From Pararhizobium arenae (GTDB lineage Bacteria > Pseudomonadota > Alphaproteobacteria > Rhizobiales > Rhizobiaceae), in NCBI RefSeq assembly GCF_001931685.1, contig NZ_MOOY01000002.1, positions 1 to 64,000 on the forward strand: a stretch of 64,000 nucleotides of DNA. Direction: 5' to 3'. The position numbers and the translations under genes are program-made. Shown piece by piece: positions 10,334-18,539 of this stretch; within the stretch, counting starts at the first letter, position 1; every line of letters begins with the position of its first letter. Below the pieces are notes generated by a model that searched no databases, was not told the origin of the DNA, and saw only the letters and a list, made by a program, of their open reading frames with translations.

Positions 10334-10351
10334 TCCGTCCCGATGGTCCTG

Positions 10352-10375
10352 CCGCGGCCGGAAGGCCGCGGTTTT
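10352..10375 (+). terminator. Intercistronic hairpin followed by TTTT
   Basis: CCGCGGCC (10352-10359), GGAA loop, GGCCGCGG (10364-10371), then TTTT. It sits between the binding-protein gene and the ATPase gene. In many ABC operons such a partial terminator keeps binding-protein expression above that of the membrane parts. Confidence 0.65.
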
Positions 10376-10406
10376 CCTGTCAGTCGGCGCAAGGGGATAG
10401 ATCGCG

Positions 10407-11948
10407 ATGACGACGTCGGTGAAGTGGCAAGAGACGGACGATATCATCCGCCTGAGCGGGATCATCAAAAGGTTCGGCGGTGCGCAGGCGCTGTCTGACG
10501 CCTCGCTGGCGGTCCGGCGCGGCACGGTTCATGGCCTCGTCGGCCAGAATGGTGCCGGCAAATCGACGCTGATCAAGCTGCTCGCCGGGTTGCATGAAGC
10601 CGACGAGGGCGCAATCGAAATTGATGGCGTCGCCTATGCCGGCCTCTCGCCGCAGCAGGTCGGGCATCTCGGCATCCATTTCATCCATCAGGACCGGCTG
10701 CTGGTGCCAACCTTCACGGTCGGCGAGGCGCTGTTTCTCGGTCGTGAGCCGCGCATCGCCGGTACGCCTTTCCTCGATCGAAAGCTGATGCGGCAGAAAT
10801 CGGCCGAAATCCTCGACCGGTACTTCGGTCTTCGCCTGCCCAATTCGGCCTTGATCGGCGAGCTGACGGCCGCTGAAAAACAGATCGTCCAGATCACCCG
10901 CGCGCTGCTCGACAACCCGAAGGTTCTGGTGTTCGACGAGCCGACGGCAGCGCTCGTGCGCCGCGAGGCGGAGCTGCTGTTCGCGCTCATTCGCCGCCTG
11001 CGCGACGAGGGCATCACCATCCTCTACATATCCCATTACCTGAGCGAGATCGTCGATCTCTGCGACACGGTCACGGTGCTGCGCAACGGCCGCGATGTCG
11101 CGACCCTTGCCGTCGGGGAAACTTCGGTCAGGGAGATCGGCGCGCTGATGGTCAACCGCGATATCGCCGAGCTTTATCCAAAGCCGAAAGTCGCCCACGG
11201 CAGTCCGTTTCTGGAACTCCAGGGTCTGGGCCTTGCCAACCGCTATGCCGATGTCTCGCTGACCCTGCATCGCGGCGAGGTCCTGGGGCTGACGGGTCTC
11301 GTTGGTTCCGGTGCAAAGGAGCTTTTGCGCACCCTGTTCGGCCTCGAAACCGCGACCTCCGGCGCGGTGGTCATCGAGGGTGACACGGTGTTTTCCGCGA
11401 GCCCCGCTGCCGCGACGGCGAAGCGTCTGGCCCTGGTGCCCGAGGACCGGCGGCGCGATGGGGTGGCGCTTGATCTCTCCGTGACCGAAAACACGACGCT
11501 TGCGAGCCTTGATCGCTTCTCGCGCGCCGGCCTGCTCGACAAGGGTGCCGAAAAGCGCAAGGCGAGCGAACTGATCGAGCGGCTGCAGATCAAGACAGAC
11601 AGCGCCGATGCGCTGGTGCGCACCTTGTCGGGCGGCAACCAGCAGAAGGTGGCGATCGCCAAATGGCTGAGCCGCCAGTCGGAAATCTACCTGCTGGACG
11701 AACCCTCCGTCGGCGTGGATATCGCCGCCAAGGTCGAGATCTACACGCTGATCGGCGAGCTTGCCGAGCGCGGCGCCGGCATCATCGTGCTGTCGTCCGA
11801 TATCGATGAGCTGCTCGGCATCACCGACCGCGTGCTCGTCTTCTTCCGCGGCCGGATTACGCGCGAATTTATCTCTGCCGAAACATCACCCGGTCAGGTT
11901 CTCGCCGAACTGACGGGCGCTAACGAGACCCTTCGACATGTCGGTTGA
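10407..11948 (+). CDS. CUT2-type ABC transporter ATP-binding protein (double ATPase)
   Basis: This 513-aa protein has two ABC ATPase domains in tandem, as in RbsA/MglA. The first has an intact Walker A, GQNGAGKST (about residue 47), but a degenerate signature, LTAAEKQ. The second has a degenerate Walker A, as is usual for this family, and a good signature, LSGGNQQKV, with Walker B IYLLDEPSVGVD. It powers the importer whose binding protein is encoded just upstream. Its last 11 bases overlap the next permease gene, which indicates coupled translation. Confidence 0.93.
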   Translation: MTTSVKWQETDDIIRLSGIIKRFGGAQALSDASLAVRRGTVHGLVGQNGAGKSTLIKLLAGLHEADEGAIEIDGVAYAGLSPQQVGHLGIHFIHQDRLLVPTFTVGEALFLGREPRIAGTPFLDRKLMRQKSAEILDRYFGLRLPNSALIGELTAAEKQIVQITRALLDNPKVLVFDEPTAALVRREAELLFALIRRLRDEGITILYISHYLSEIVDLCDTVTVLRNGRDVATLAVGETSVREIGALMVNRDIAELYPKPKVAHGSPFLELQGLGLANRYADVSLTLHRGEVLGLTGLVGSGAKELLRTLFGLETATSGAVVIEGDTVFSASPAAATAKRLALVPEDRRRDGVALDLSVTENTTLASLDRFSRAGLLDKGAEKRKASELIERLQIKTDSADALVRTLSGGNQQKVAIAKWLSRQSEIYLLDEPSVGVDIAAKVEIYTLIGELAERGAGIIVLSSDIDELLGITDRVLVFFRGRITREFISAETSPGQVLAELTGANETLRHVG

Positions 11949-12987
11949 TGCTGCCTATCTTTCGCCTTCGCTTCCCGCTTCAGCCGGGAAGGATACTGAC
12001 GTAACCAGCGTTCCGGCGCGCGCGCTTGGACGCAAGCTCGCGGTGTTTGCCTTGCGCCAAGGCTCGTTGGCGGTCTTCATCGGCGTGCTTGTCTATTTCT
12101 CCATCGCTGCGCCCTTCTTCTTCACCGTCGGCAATATCGGCAATGTGCTTGGCCAATCGGCCATCGCCGGGGTACTGGCGATCGGCCTGACGATCGTTAT
12201 CATCGCCGGCGGCTCGAATGTGGTGACCGGCGGCATCGATCTGTCGCTCGCCGCCAACATGGGTCTCAGTGCCGCCGTCTATGCCTCGCTGGTGCAGGCG
12301 GGGCAGGGGGATGCCGTGGCCATCATCGGGGCACTCGGCACAGGGCTTCTGATCGGCGCGGTCAATGCTGCGGCGATCACGCTGGCCGGCATCGTGCCGC
12401 TGCTGGCGACACTTGCGGTCATGAATGTGGTCGCCGGTCTGGAGCTGGTGCTGACCCAGAACACGGTGGTCCCGGCCTCAACCGAATTCCTCTCCACCTT
12501 GTCGGCAAGCGGGCCGTTCGGCATTCCGGTGCTTGCCTATCTGCTGCTGGTCTTCACGGCTCTGGTCGCCGCGGTGGTGCAATATACGCCGGTTGGTTTG
12601 CGCCTCTATGCCGTCGGTGAGTTTCCGGAGGCAGCCCGCGCCGCGGGGCTTCGCGTCAAGCTCTTCGTCTCCGGCGCGTTCCTGGCAAGCGGTCTCTGCG
12701 GCGGTCTCTCCGGTATCCTCTCCGTCTCGTATCTGAGCGGCAGCACGACCGGGGCGGGCGACATGCTCTTGCCGGTGGTGGTGACCGCGCTGCTGGGCAC
12801 CGTGTTCTCCCGCCGCCTGGTACCGACCATCGGCGGCACGCTGCTCGCCACCCTGTTTGTCTCTTTCCTGATCAATGGTTTCCAGCTTCTCAACATTTCC
12901 AGCACGCTGGTCAGCGGCGTTCAGGGACTGCTGATCCTGCTGGTCGTCTCGGCCACCACGCTTCTGAAACGCAAGGGAAACCAGTGA
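11938..12987 (+). CDS. CUT2-type ABC transporter permease
   Basis: This 349-aa inner-membrane permease of the RbsC family has about eight to ten hydrophobic segments. It carries the family motif region GGIDLSLAANMGLSAAVYAS (about residue 100) and the cytoplasmic loop GEFPEAARAAGLRVK (about 228), which contacts the ATPase. ATG 11938 lies inside the end of the ATPase gene. It forms a heteromeric channel with the next gene product. Confidence 0.92.
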   Translation: MSVDAAYLSPSLPASAGKDTDVTSVPARALGRKLAVFALRQGSLAVFIGVLVYFSIAAPFFFTVGNIGNVLGQSAIAGVLAIGLTIVIIAGGSNVVTGGIDLSLAANMGLSAAVYASLVQAGQGDAVAIIGALGTGLLIGAVNAAAITLAGIVPLLATLAVMNVVAGLELVLTQNTVVPASTEFLSTLSASGPFGIPVLAYLLLVFTALVAAVVQYTPVGLRLYAVGEFPEAARAAGLRVKLFVSGAFLASGLCGGLSGILSVSYLSGSTTGAGDMLLPVVVTALLGTVFSRRLVPTIGGTLLATLFVSFLINGFQLLNISSTLVSGVQGLLILLVVSATTLLKRKGNQ

Positions 12988-13973
12988 TGGCGCAATCCTC
13001 CCCAAAGCCTTCTTCCTTCAACGTCCGCGGCCTTGCGCGTTACGCTCTGGTGGCTGCCTTCGTGGCTGTCTTCGCGGTCTTTTCCGCCATCGCACCGGCC
13101 TTCCTGAGCGGCGCAAATCTTTTGAGCGTGCTCGTCAACAATTTCGCCCTGCTTGCCATCGTCGCGATCGCCATGACCTTTGCGGTCGCGGCTGGCGGCA
13201 TCGATCTTTCCGTCGGCACGGCCATCGATTTCGCAAGCTTTGCCTTCGTGTCGCTGGTGCTTGCCGGCCAGCCTATCCCGCTTGCGATCCTTGGCGCTCT
13301 CGCCGGCGGTAGTCTGGTCGGCGTGTTCAACGCCATTCTGATTTCCGGCATTGGCATTTCGCCGTTTCTTGCCACGCTCGGCACGCTCTTCGTCGGCCGC
13401 AGCGCCCAGCAATTGCTCACCAATGGCGGCAATCCCGTCTACCTGCCGCCGTCAGGCGTGCCGGAAGCGTTTCGTTTCCTCGGGCATGGGGTCATCGCCG
13501 GTATTCCGGTTCCGCTCGTCGTCGCCTTCGTGTTGATCGCAGGCGCTTATCTCATTCTCTCGCACACCCGCTTCGGTCGGGTGGTGCTGGCAACGGGTAT
13601 TCAGGCAAGCGTCGTGCGCTATTCCGGCCTTGCCCTGTCGCGCTACACCGCCGCGACCTATGTGCTGGTATCGGTGATCGCCGCCGTTGCCGGGCTGATC
13701 GTCACCTCGACGGTGACGGTCTACATCCCGTCCTCCGGCAATGCCTTCCTGCTGAACGCGATCGGCGCCACCTTCATCGGCACGACGCTCGATCCCCATG
13801 GCCGCCCCAACATTCCCGGCACGGTGCTCGGCGTTCTGCTTCTCAGCATCGTCGCCAACGGGCTGCTGTTGTCGGGGCTTAATTTCTACTGGCAGCAGGT
13901 CGCCACGGGTCTCCTCATTTTCTCCGTCCTTGCCATCGGTTTCGCCAATCGCAAGGCCGCGTCGCGGGCCTGA
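12987..13973 (+). CDS. CUT2-type ABC transporter permease (second subunit)
   Basis: This 328-aa inner-membrane permease is homologous to the preceding one, with the motif AGGIDLSVGTAIDFASFAFV (about residue 72). ATG 12987 overlaps the upstream TGA by one base; a GTG three bases earlier is also in frame. Two different RbsC-type permeases in one operon suggest a heterodimeric pore, whereas ribose-type systems usually have a single permease. Confidence 0.92.
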   Translation: MAQSSPKPSSFNVRGLARYALVAAFVAVFAVFSAIAPAFLSGANLLSVLVNNFALLAIVAIAMTFAVAAGGIDLSVGTAIDFASFAFVSLVLAGQPIPLAILGALAGGSLVGVFNAILISGIGISPFLATLGTLFVGRSAQQLLTNGGNPVYLPPSGVPEAFRFLGHGVIAGIPVPLVVAFVLIAGAYLILSHTRFGRVVLATGIQASVVRYSGLALSRYTAATYVLVSVIAAVAGLIVTSTVTVYIPSSGNAFLLNAIGATFIGTTLDPHGRPNIPGTVLGVLLLSIVANGLLLSGLNFYWQQVATGLLIFSVLAIGFANRKAASRA

Positions 13974-13997
13974 GCTTCCCCCTAGAAAGGACATCTC

Positions 13998-15212
13998 ATG
14001 AGTAGTGTCACCAAAATCTCGGAACATCGCCTCTCCGCCCATCGCATCGCCAGCGAGGAAGAAGCTTTGTCGGTCGCAAGGGAATTGGCCGACGAATTTT
14101 CGAGCGGCGCCAGCCGCCGGGATCTCGAACGGGCGCTGCCTTACGAGGAGCTCGAGAAACTCGCCGCCTCCGGCCTGCTGGGTATCACCGTGCCGGCCGA
14201 ATATGGCGGCATCGACGTTTCCAATGTGGTGCTCGCTGAAGTAACGGCCATCCTCTCGGAAGCCGACAGCTCGATCGGTCAGATCCCGCAAAACCATTTC
14301 TACATTCTCGAAGCGCTGCGCCATGATGGCAGCGAGGACCAGAGGCGATTCTATTTCGGCCGCGCGCTGGCCGGCGACCAGTTCGGCAATGCGCTTTCGG
14401 AAACCGGCACGAAAACCGTCGGCCATTACAACACCCGCATCACGACAGACGGTGTCGGCTACCGTATCAACGGCCGCAAGTTCTATTCGACCGGTGTTCT
14501 CTTTGCCCATTGGGTCGTCGTCTTTGCACTGGATGAAGACGACCTGCTGACGATGTCTTTCGTGCCGAAGGGAGCCGAAGGCATCGAGATCGTCGATGAC
14601 TGGGATGGCTTCGGCCAGCGCACCACCGGCAGCGGCACGACGATCCTCAACGACGTTTATGTGACGGCCGATGCTGTCGTGCGCCATCACAAGGGGTTCG
14701 AGCGGCCGACGACGATAGGTTCTGTCGGCCAGATCATCCATGCCGGCGTCGATCTCGGCATCGCGCGGGCCGCGTTAAAGGAAACCATCGGCTTCGTTCG
14801 GGAGCGTGCCCGACCCTGGACGGACAGCGGCGTCGAGCGTGCCGCCGACGATCCGCTCACCATTTCGCGCATCGGTGAAATTGCGATCCGCATCGAGGCG
14901 GCGGAGGCGACGCTGGAGCGCGCCGGACGCAAGGTCGATCAGGCCCAGATCACACTGAACGAGGAAAACGCGGTGGCGGCAACCCTCGCGGTCGCCGCCA
15001 CCAAGGTGCTGACGACGGAAGTCGCGATCGATGCGACCAATATCCTCTTCGAACTCGCGGGCACGGCTTCCACCAAACGGGGCTTCAACCTGGAGCGCCA
15101 CTGGCGCAACGCGCGAACCCATACGCTGCACGATCCGGTTCGCTGGAAATACCACGTCGTCGGCAACTATCATCTGAACGGTGTCATCCCGCCCAAGAGC
15201 GGCGCTCTCTGA
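13998..15212 (+). CDS. SfnB/DszC-like FMN-dependent sulfur-acquisition oxidoreductase
   Basis: This 404-aa soluble flavoprotein belongs to the acyl-CoA dehydrogenase fold group, in the branch containing SfnB (sulfone metabolism) and DszC (dibenzothiophene oxygenation). Features are an all-helical N-terminal domain, a central beta domain with NALSETGTKTVGHYN and GRKFYSTGVLFAHWV, and a helical C-terminal domain with RHWRNARTHTLHDPVRWKYH, typical of these monooxygenases. It lacks the catalytic Glu context of true acyl-CoA dehydrogenases. AAAGGA precedes ATG 13998. It is the last gene of the CUT2 operon, so its substrate is probably the imported compound. Confidence 0.88.
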   Translation: MSSVTKISEHRLSAHRIASEEEALSVARELADEFSSGASRRDLERALPYEELEKLAASGLLGITVPAEYGGIDVSNVVLAEVTAILSEADSSIGQIPQNHFYILEALRHDGSEDQRRFYFGRALAGDQFGNALSETGTKTVGHYNTRITTDGVGYRINGRKFYSTGVLFAHWVVVFALDEDDLLTMSFVPKGAEGIEIVDDWDGFGQRTTGSGTTILNDVYVTADAVVRHHKGFERPTTIGSVGQIIHAGVDLGIARAALKETIGFVRERARPWTDSGVERAADDPLTISRIGEIAIRIEAAEATLERAGRKVDQAQITLNEENAVAATLAVAATKVLTTEVAIDATNILFELAGTASTKRGFNLERHWRNARTHTLHDPVRWKYHVVGNYHLNGVIPPKSGAL

Positions 15213-15236
15213 TTTCTCCTCTGAATGGTGCAACTC

Positions 15237-15270
15237 GGCCGGAATCTCTCCCGGGATCGCGGCCCTTTTT
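15237..15270 (+). terminator. Probable rho-independent terminator of the 9.3-15.2 kb operon
   Basis: GGCCG (15237-15241) pairs with CGGCC (15260-15264) around a self-complementary TCCCGGGA interior, followed by TTTTT at 15266-15270. It lies 25 bp after the SfnB-like stop. Confidence 0.55.
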
Positions 15271-15277
15271 ATGCGCA

Positions 15278-15307
15278 ATAAAAATCCGCGGTAATGAGCC
15301 GCGGATT
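15278..15307 (-). terminator. Terminator of the minus-strand SfnB/DszC-like gene
   Basis: AATCCGCGG (15283-15291) and CCGCGGATT (15299-15307) form a perfect 9-bp stem with a 7-nt loop. Read on the minus strand, the stem ends in a run of T residues. It separates the two convergent genes. Confidence 0.65.
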
Positions 15308-15338
15308 GGTGGTTTGGTGGAGCCCAGCGCTCGATAAT

Positions 15339-15366
15339 CCCCTCTCCCCGTTCTACGGGGAGAGGG
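15339..15366. repeat. REP-like palindrome
   Basis: CCCTCTCCCCG and CGGGGAGAGGG flank TTCTA. Related palindromes are at 19965-19990 and 20056-20082. This CTCTCCCC-type REP is common between genes in rhizobia. Confidence 0.7.
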
Positions 15367-15376
15367 ACCAGCCAGC

Positions 15377-16603
15377 TCAGCTGTAAAGGCTCGGCTCCGG
15401 CACCCGCCCGTTGAGCTCGAAATCCCCGACTTCACGCGCCTTGTAAAACACCGGATCATGCAGCGTATGGGTCCGCACGTTCCGCCAGTAGCGATCGAAG
15501 CGGTAGTGGGATGCGGTTGCTCGCGCCCCCATCAGTTCGAATACACGCGACGTGATATCGAGCGAGACATGGGTGGCGTTGACCTTTGCGGTATAGGCTT
15601 CGATCGCAGCTTCGCCACGTTCCCGCTCGCTGACATTGCGCCCGCGGGACAAGGCTGACTGAACCGCTTCGGCCGCAACATCCGCAAGCGCCGCGGACGC
15701 CTTTAGCGTCGCACGGAACTCACCGATGCGCTCCAGAATATACGGATCTTCCCGTGCGGCTTCGACGCCGGAGGTCAGCCAGGGCCGGGTCGTGGTGCGC
15801 ACATAATCGGTTGCCGCCGCGAGCGCGCCCTCCGCCGTGCCGAGGTAAAAATTGACGAAGACCAGCTGGATCAGCGGCGTGTTGAAGGTCGCCTGCACCG
15901 CGGGTGCCGCATCTTTCTCCACCAGCGGGAACAGGAAATCGCTCTCGTAAACGGCATAATCCTTGAACTCGACGCTGCCGCTGTCGGACAGCCGCTGGCC
16001 GATATTGTCCCAGTCGTCATTGGCCACATAGCCGGCGCGATCGGTCGGCAGCACCAGATTGGCGATCTGGTCGCTAAAAGCGGCATTGGCGTTGATGCGG
16101 TCGGAAACATGCGCGCCGGTGGAGAAGGTCTTCTTGCCATTGAGAAGGTAGTGTTCACCGCTCTTCGTCAGCGTCAGGCCCGGATCGCGTGGATTGACGG
16201 CGGCCCCCCAGTACAGTGATTTCTCGACCGTCTCGACACCCAGATCATGGGCTCTCTGCTGGTTCTCTACCGCCCAGTAAGGATACTGGCTGTTGACATA
16301 GTGATAGCCGAGCAACTGGCCGATCGAGCTTTCGCCCCGCGCCAGAATGCGCACGAGCTTGAGCCCATCGATCCAGTTGAGCCCGCCGCCGCCGACGTCG
16401 GTGGGGTGAAGCGCGTTCAGCAAGCCCGCCGCTTTCAACGTCGTGATCTCGTCGAGCGGCGGCCTTCCTTCGATATCGAGTTCAGCGCCGCGGCGGGCGA
16501 GATCGGCGGAAATCGCTTCGGCCTTGGCAAACAGCTCCTGCCGCTTGCTCTGTGGCTTGTTTGCCTGTTGGTCGCGCTCCTTGAGCAGATGCAAGGCGGT
16601 CAT
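15377..16603 (-). CDS. SfnB/DszC-like flavin-dependent monooxygenase
   Basis: This 408-aa soluble protein of the acyl-CoA dehydrogenase fold is related to the product encoded at 13998 but well diverged from it. It keeps the same landmarks: GKKTFSTGAHVSDRI in the central domain and RYWRNVRTHTLHDPVFYKAR near the C-terminus. Such enzymes use FMNH2 and O2 to oxygenate sulfur compounds. AGGAG lies 8 bases before ATG 16603. It is monocistronic and ends at a hairpin with a T-run. It lies between two CUT2 transporters, so either could supply its substrate. It needs reduced flavin from a reductase not encoded in this region. Confidence 0.88.
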   Translation of the reverse strand: MTALHLLKERDQQANKPQSKRQELFAKAEAISADLARRGAELDIEGRPPLDEITTLKAAGLLNALHPTDVGGGGLNWIDGLKLVRILARGESSIGQLLGYHYVNSQYPYWAVENQQRAHDLGVETVEKSLYWGAAVNPRDPGLTLTKSGEHYLLNGKKTFSTGAHVSDRINANAAFSDQIANLVLPTDRAGYVANDDWDNIGQRLSDSGSVEFKDYAVYESDFLFPLVEKDAAPAVQATFNTPLIQLVFVNFYLGTAEGALAAATDYVRTTTRPWLTSGVEAAREDPYILERIGEFRATLKASAALADVAAEAVQSALSRGRNVSERERGEAAIEAYTAKVNATHVSLDITSRVFELMGARATASHYRFDRYWRNVRTHTLHDPVFYKAREVGDFELNGRVPEPSLYS

Positions 16604-16738
16604 CGCAGACTCCTGATGTTCATACGGAAAAAGGGCCTTGCCCTTCGTTGCTGTTCGGAGGTTTACCCTCCAGTAAATGCGTCGTTCTCGGCATTGAGCC
16701 GAGGACCCGTCAGCGCGTCACCCCTCGGAGGGTGAAGG

Positions 16739-16760
16739 ATGCTCGGGCGGGCCCGAGCAT
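16739..16760. repeat. Perfect 10-bp palindrome between minus-strand genes
   Basis: ATGCTCGGGC and GCCCGAGCAT are separated by two bases. It lies 55 bp downstream of the binding-protein gene that ends at 16815. It may help to end that transcript, but no T-run follows, and it may simply be another intergenic repeat. Confidence 0.45.
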
Positions 16761-16814
16761 GGAAGGAAAAGCGTGCTTGTGCCAGCACTCCGGGAGGCTG
16801 GGCTATCAAGCCGC

Positions 16815-17861
16815 TCAGAACAGTTTTGCCGGGATCCAGTCGGCGGTCACCGCATCACTGTCACTGAAGGCCGGAACCTTTGCCGCCAGTTCTTCGATCG
16901 TCTTGACGCTGGCTTCGCGGAGCGCCGCCTGGGTCAGGAGCGCCGGCTTGACGAGCACCTGAGCCGGCACGTCCTGACCGGCGATCTTCAAAGCCGCGGC
17001 ACGGATCGAGACAGCGCCGACGACAGCCGGATTGGTCGCGACAGTCGCCACCCACGGGCTGCCTTCCTCGGTGATTTCCTGGATATCGGCGGTGGAAACG
17101 TCGGCCGAATAGATTTTCAGCTTGTCGGAGATGCCGAGATCGGCCGCCGCAAGCTTCACGCCACGGGCAAATTCGTCATAGGGCGCGAACACGACGCTGA
17201 TATCCGGGTTTGCAGTCAGCACGGCCTTGGCCTGGTCGGCGGTGCTCGTCGCAGTCGTGTCGTTGACCGCGCCGAAGCGCGCCTTTTCGACGACGCCCTT
17301 GTTCTCGGCCTTGAACTTTTCCCAGACTTCGTTGCGGCGATCGAGCGGCGCAAAGCCGGCAACATAGACATAGCCGGCATTGAACGACGTGCCATTGTCC
17401 TTGACCACCTGCTCCAGCGCGAGGCGGGAAAGCTCATGATCGCTCTGCTCGACCTGCGGAATGGCCGGGTTGTTGAGATTGACGTCGAAGGCCACGACCT
17501 TGATGCCGGCATCCAGCGCCTGCTGGGCGACATCCGTCAGGGGTTCCGGCTGGCCATGATCGATGACGATCCCCTGCACGCCGAGATTGATCGCCTGCTG
17601 GATCTGGTCGCGTTGCTCAGCGGCATTCTGCCGGCCGGGGAACACGCGCAGGTCGATACCGAGCGCCTTGGCCTGCGCTTCGGCACCCGCCTGATAAGCC
17701 TGGAAGAAGTCGCCCGCCGAAATATAGGAGATCAGCGCCACCTTGACGCCGCCCTTGTCGAACGGGGCAGGGGCGCCTGCAATGCCATCGGCATGCGCGA
17801 CACTGAAAAGGGTGAAAGTGGCCACCGTCGCGGCCATGAATGTCTTGATCGCCTGTCGCAT
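16815..17861 (-). CDS. CUT2-type ABC transporter substrate-binding protein
   Basis: This 348-aa periplasmic protein has a Sec signal peptide (MRQAIKTFMAATVATFTLFS, then VAHA). The mature part has a Peripla_BP_4-type fold, with ALISYISAGDFFQAYQAGAE near its start and VVAFDVNLNNPAIPQVEQSD in the ligand-binding region. GAGGGAG precedes the ATG. The matching ATPase and permease are probably the minus-strand pair at 23248-20736, although a plus-strand flavoprotein gene lies between. A TCTAT-N7 palindrome at 17929 sits 68 bp upstream. The ligand is unknown; linkage to monooxygenases suggests an organosulfur compound. Confidence 0.88.
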   Translation of the reverse strand: MRQAIKTFMAATVATFTLFSVAHADGIAGAPAPFDKGGVKVALISYISAGDFFQAYQAGAEAQAKALGIDLRVFPGRQNAAEQRDQIQQAINLGVQGIVIDHGQPEPLTDVAQQALDAGIKVVAFDVNLNNPAIPQVEQSDHELSRLALEQVVKDNGTSFNAGYVYVAGFAPLDRRNEVWEKFKAENKGVVEKARFGAVNDTTATSTADQAKAVLTANPDISVVFAPYDEFARGVKLAAADLGISDKLKIYSADVSTADIQEITEEGSPWVATVATNPAVVGAVSIRAAALKIAGQDVPAQVLVKPALLTQAALREASVKTIEELAAKVPAFSDSDAVTADWIPAKLF

Positions 17862-17928
17862 GTATTACGCTCCCTCAAATGCCGATCGAGGACGGGACCT
17901 CGATATTTCGGTGAGGACTAGATTAAAA

Positions 17929-17945
17929 TCTATAGATTATATTGA
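17929..17945 (-). promoter_or_regulatory. Candidate LysR-type operator of the CUT2 binding-protein gene
   Basis: TCTAT-N7-ATTGA matches the island's sulfur motif in 8 of 10 fixed positions and includes the perfect palindrome AATCTATAGATT (17928-17939). It is 68 bp before the start at 17861. Confidence 0.5.
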
Positions 17946-18094
17946 TAAATACGAACTTCTAATTTGTGGGGGCGGAATGGGAATATTTTGCTGCCGGAAG
18001 AGGTGCTGACGGCATAGATGCGTCGGTAGAGCGGGTGTGCTCTCTGGAACAAAACCAACGCGCTGTGATTATCGGCTCGGAGGTTATCGGAGCC

Positions 18095-18331
18095 ATGCCA
18101 AAATATTTCTTTCATGTACGTAGAGGCTCCTCCGTGGAGCTAGACGAATATGGCGTGGATTTGCTCTCGGTGGAAGAAGCGCGGTCCCAGGCGCTGCTCG
18201 CAGCTCGCGAGATACTCGTCGATAAGGCCATAAACGGCGACGCGTCAGATGACGAGGTGTTCGAGATCACCAACGAAGACGGTCGGATTGTATCGGCAGT
18301 TCCGTTTCGCTCTTCAGGCAAAGCTGGGTGA
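18095..18331 (+). CDS. DUF6894-type small protein
   Basis: This 78-aa protein starts MPKYFFHVRRGSSVELDEYG, which is the usual opening of the small DUF6894 family that is abundant in rhizobia and methylobacteria (function unknown). An alanine-rich helix (ARSQALLAAREIL) and a C-terminal strand pair follow. ATG 18095 has GGAG 4-7 bases upstream and another at 18079-18082; the frame is open further upstream but without family similarity. It lies between the binding-protein gene and the divergent monooxygenase gene and is probably not part of the sulfur pathway. Confidence 0.75.
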   Translation: MPKYFFHVRRGSSVELDEYGVDLLSVEEARSQALLAAREILVDKAINGDASDDEVFEITNEDGRIVSAVPFRSSGKAG

Positions 18332-18439
18332 GAAGTCTTTCCCATTTGCCTTGGGATCGACTGGATCCCCATAAGGCGGTAATCCTCTTGGCAACCTTGA
18401 GGCCGACAGATCAAAACGGAAAACTCTTCCACAATTTAA

Positions 18440-18456
18440 TCTATTAAAAACATAGA
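18440..18456 (+). promoter_or_regulatory. Candidate LysR-type operator of the NtaA-like monooxygenase
   Basis: TCTAT-TAAAAAC-ATAGA is a perfect match to the shared motif, extended to AATCTAT/ATAGAATT. It lies about 84 bp before ATG 18540. It contains the T-N11-A core expected for a LysR-family site. Confidence 0.65.
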
Positions 18457-18539
18457 ATTTCTGTATCGGCTGCTGCAGCCGGATATGCTCTTTCCAAACG
18501 GTGCGTTTCAGCGCCTCATCAGGAATGCCGGAGAGACTC

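Noticed and set aside
10380-14741. Long minus-strand open frames (for example 10380-11270 and 13452-14741) opposite the CUT2 operon
   Set aside because: They are shadows of strongly coding plus-strand genes in GC-rich DNA. The products are Arg/Asp/Gln-rich with no family motif or ribosome site.
16773-17921. 382-codon plus-strand frame over the CUT2 binding-protein gene
   Set aside because: The opposite strand encodes a clear periplasmic binding protein with signal peptide and ribosome site; the plus-strand product is an antisense shadow.
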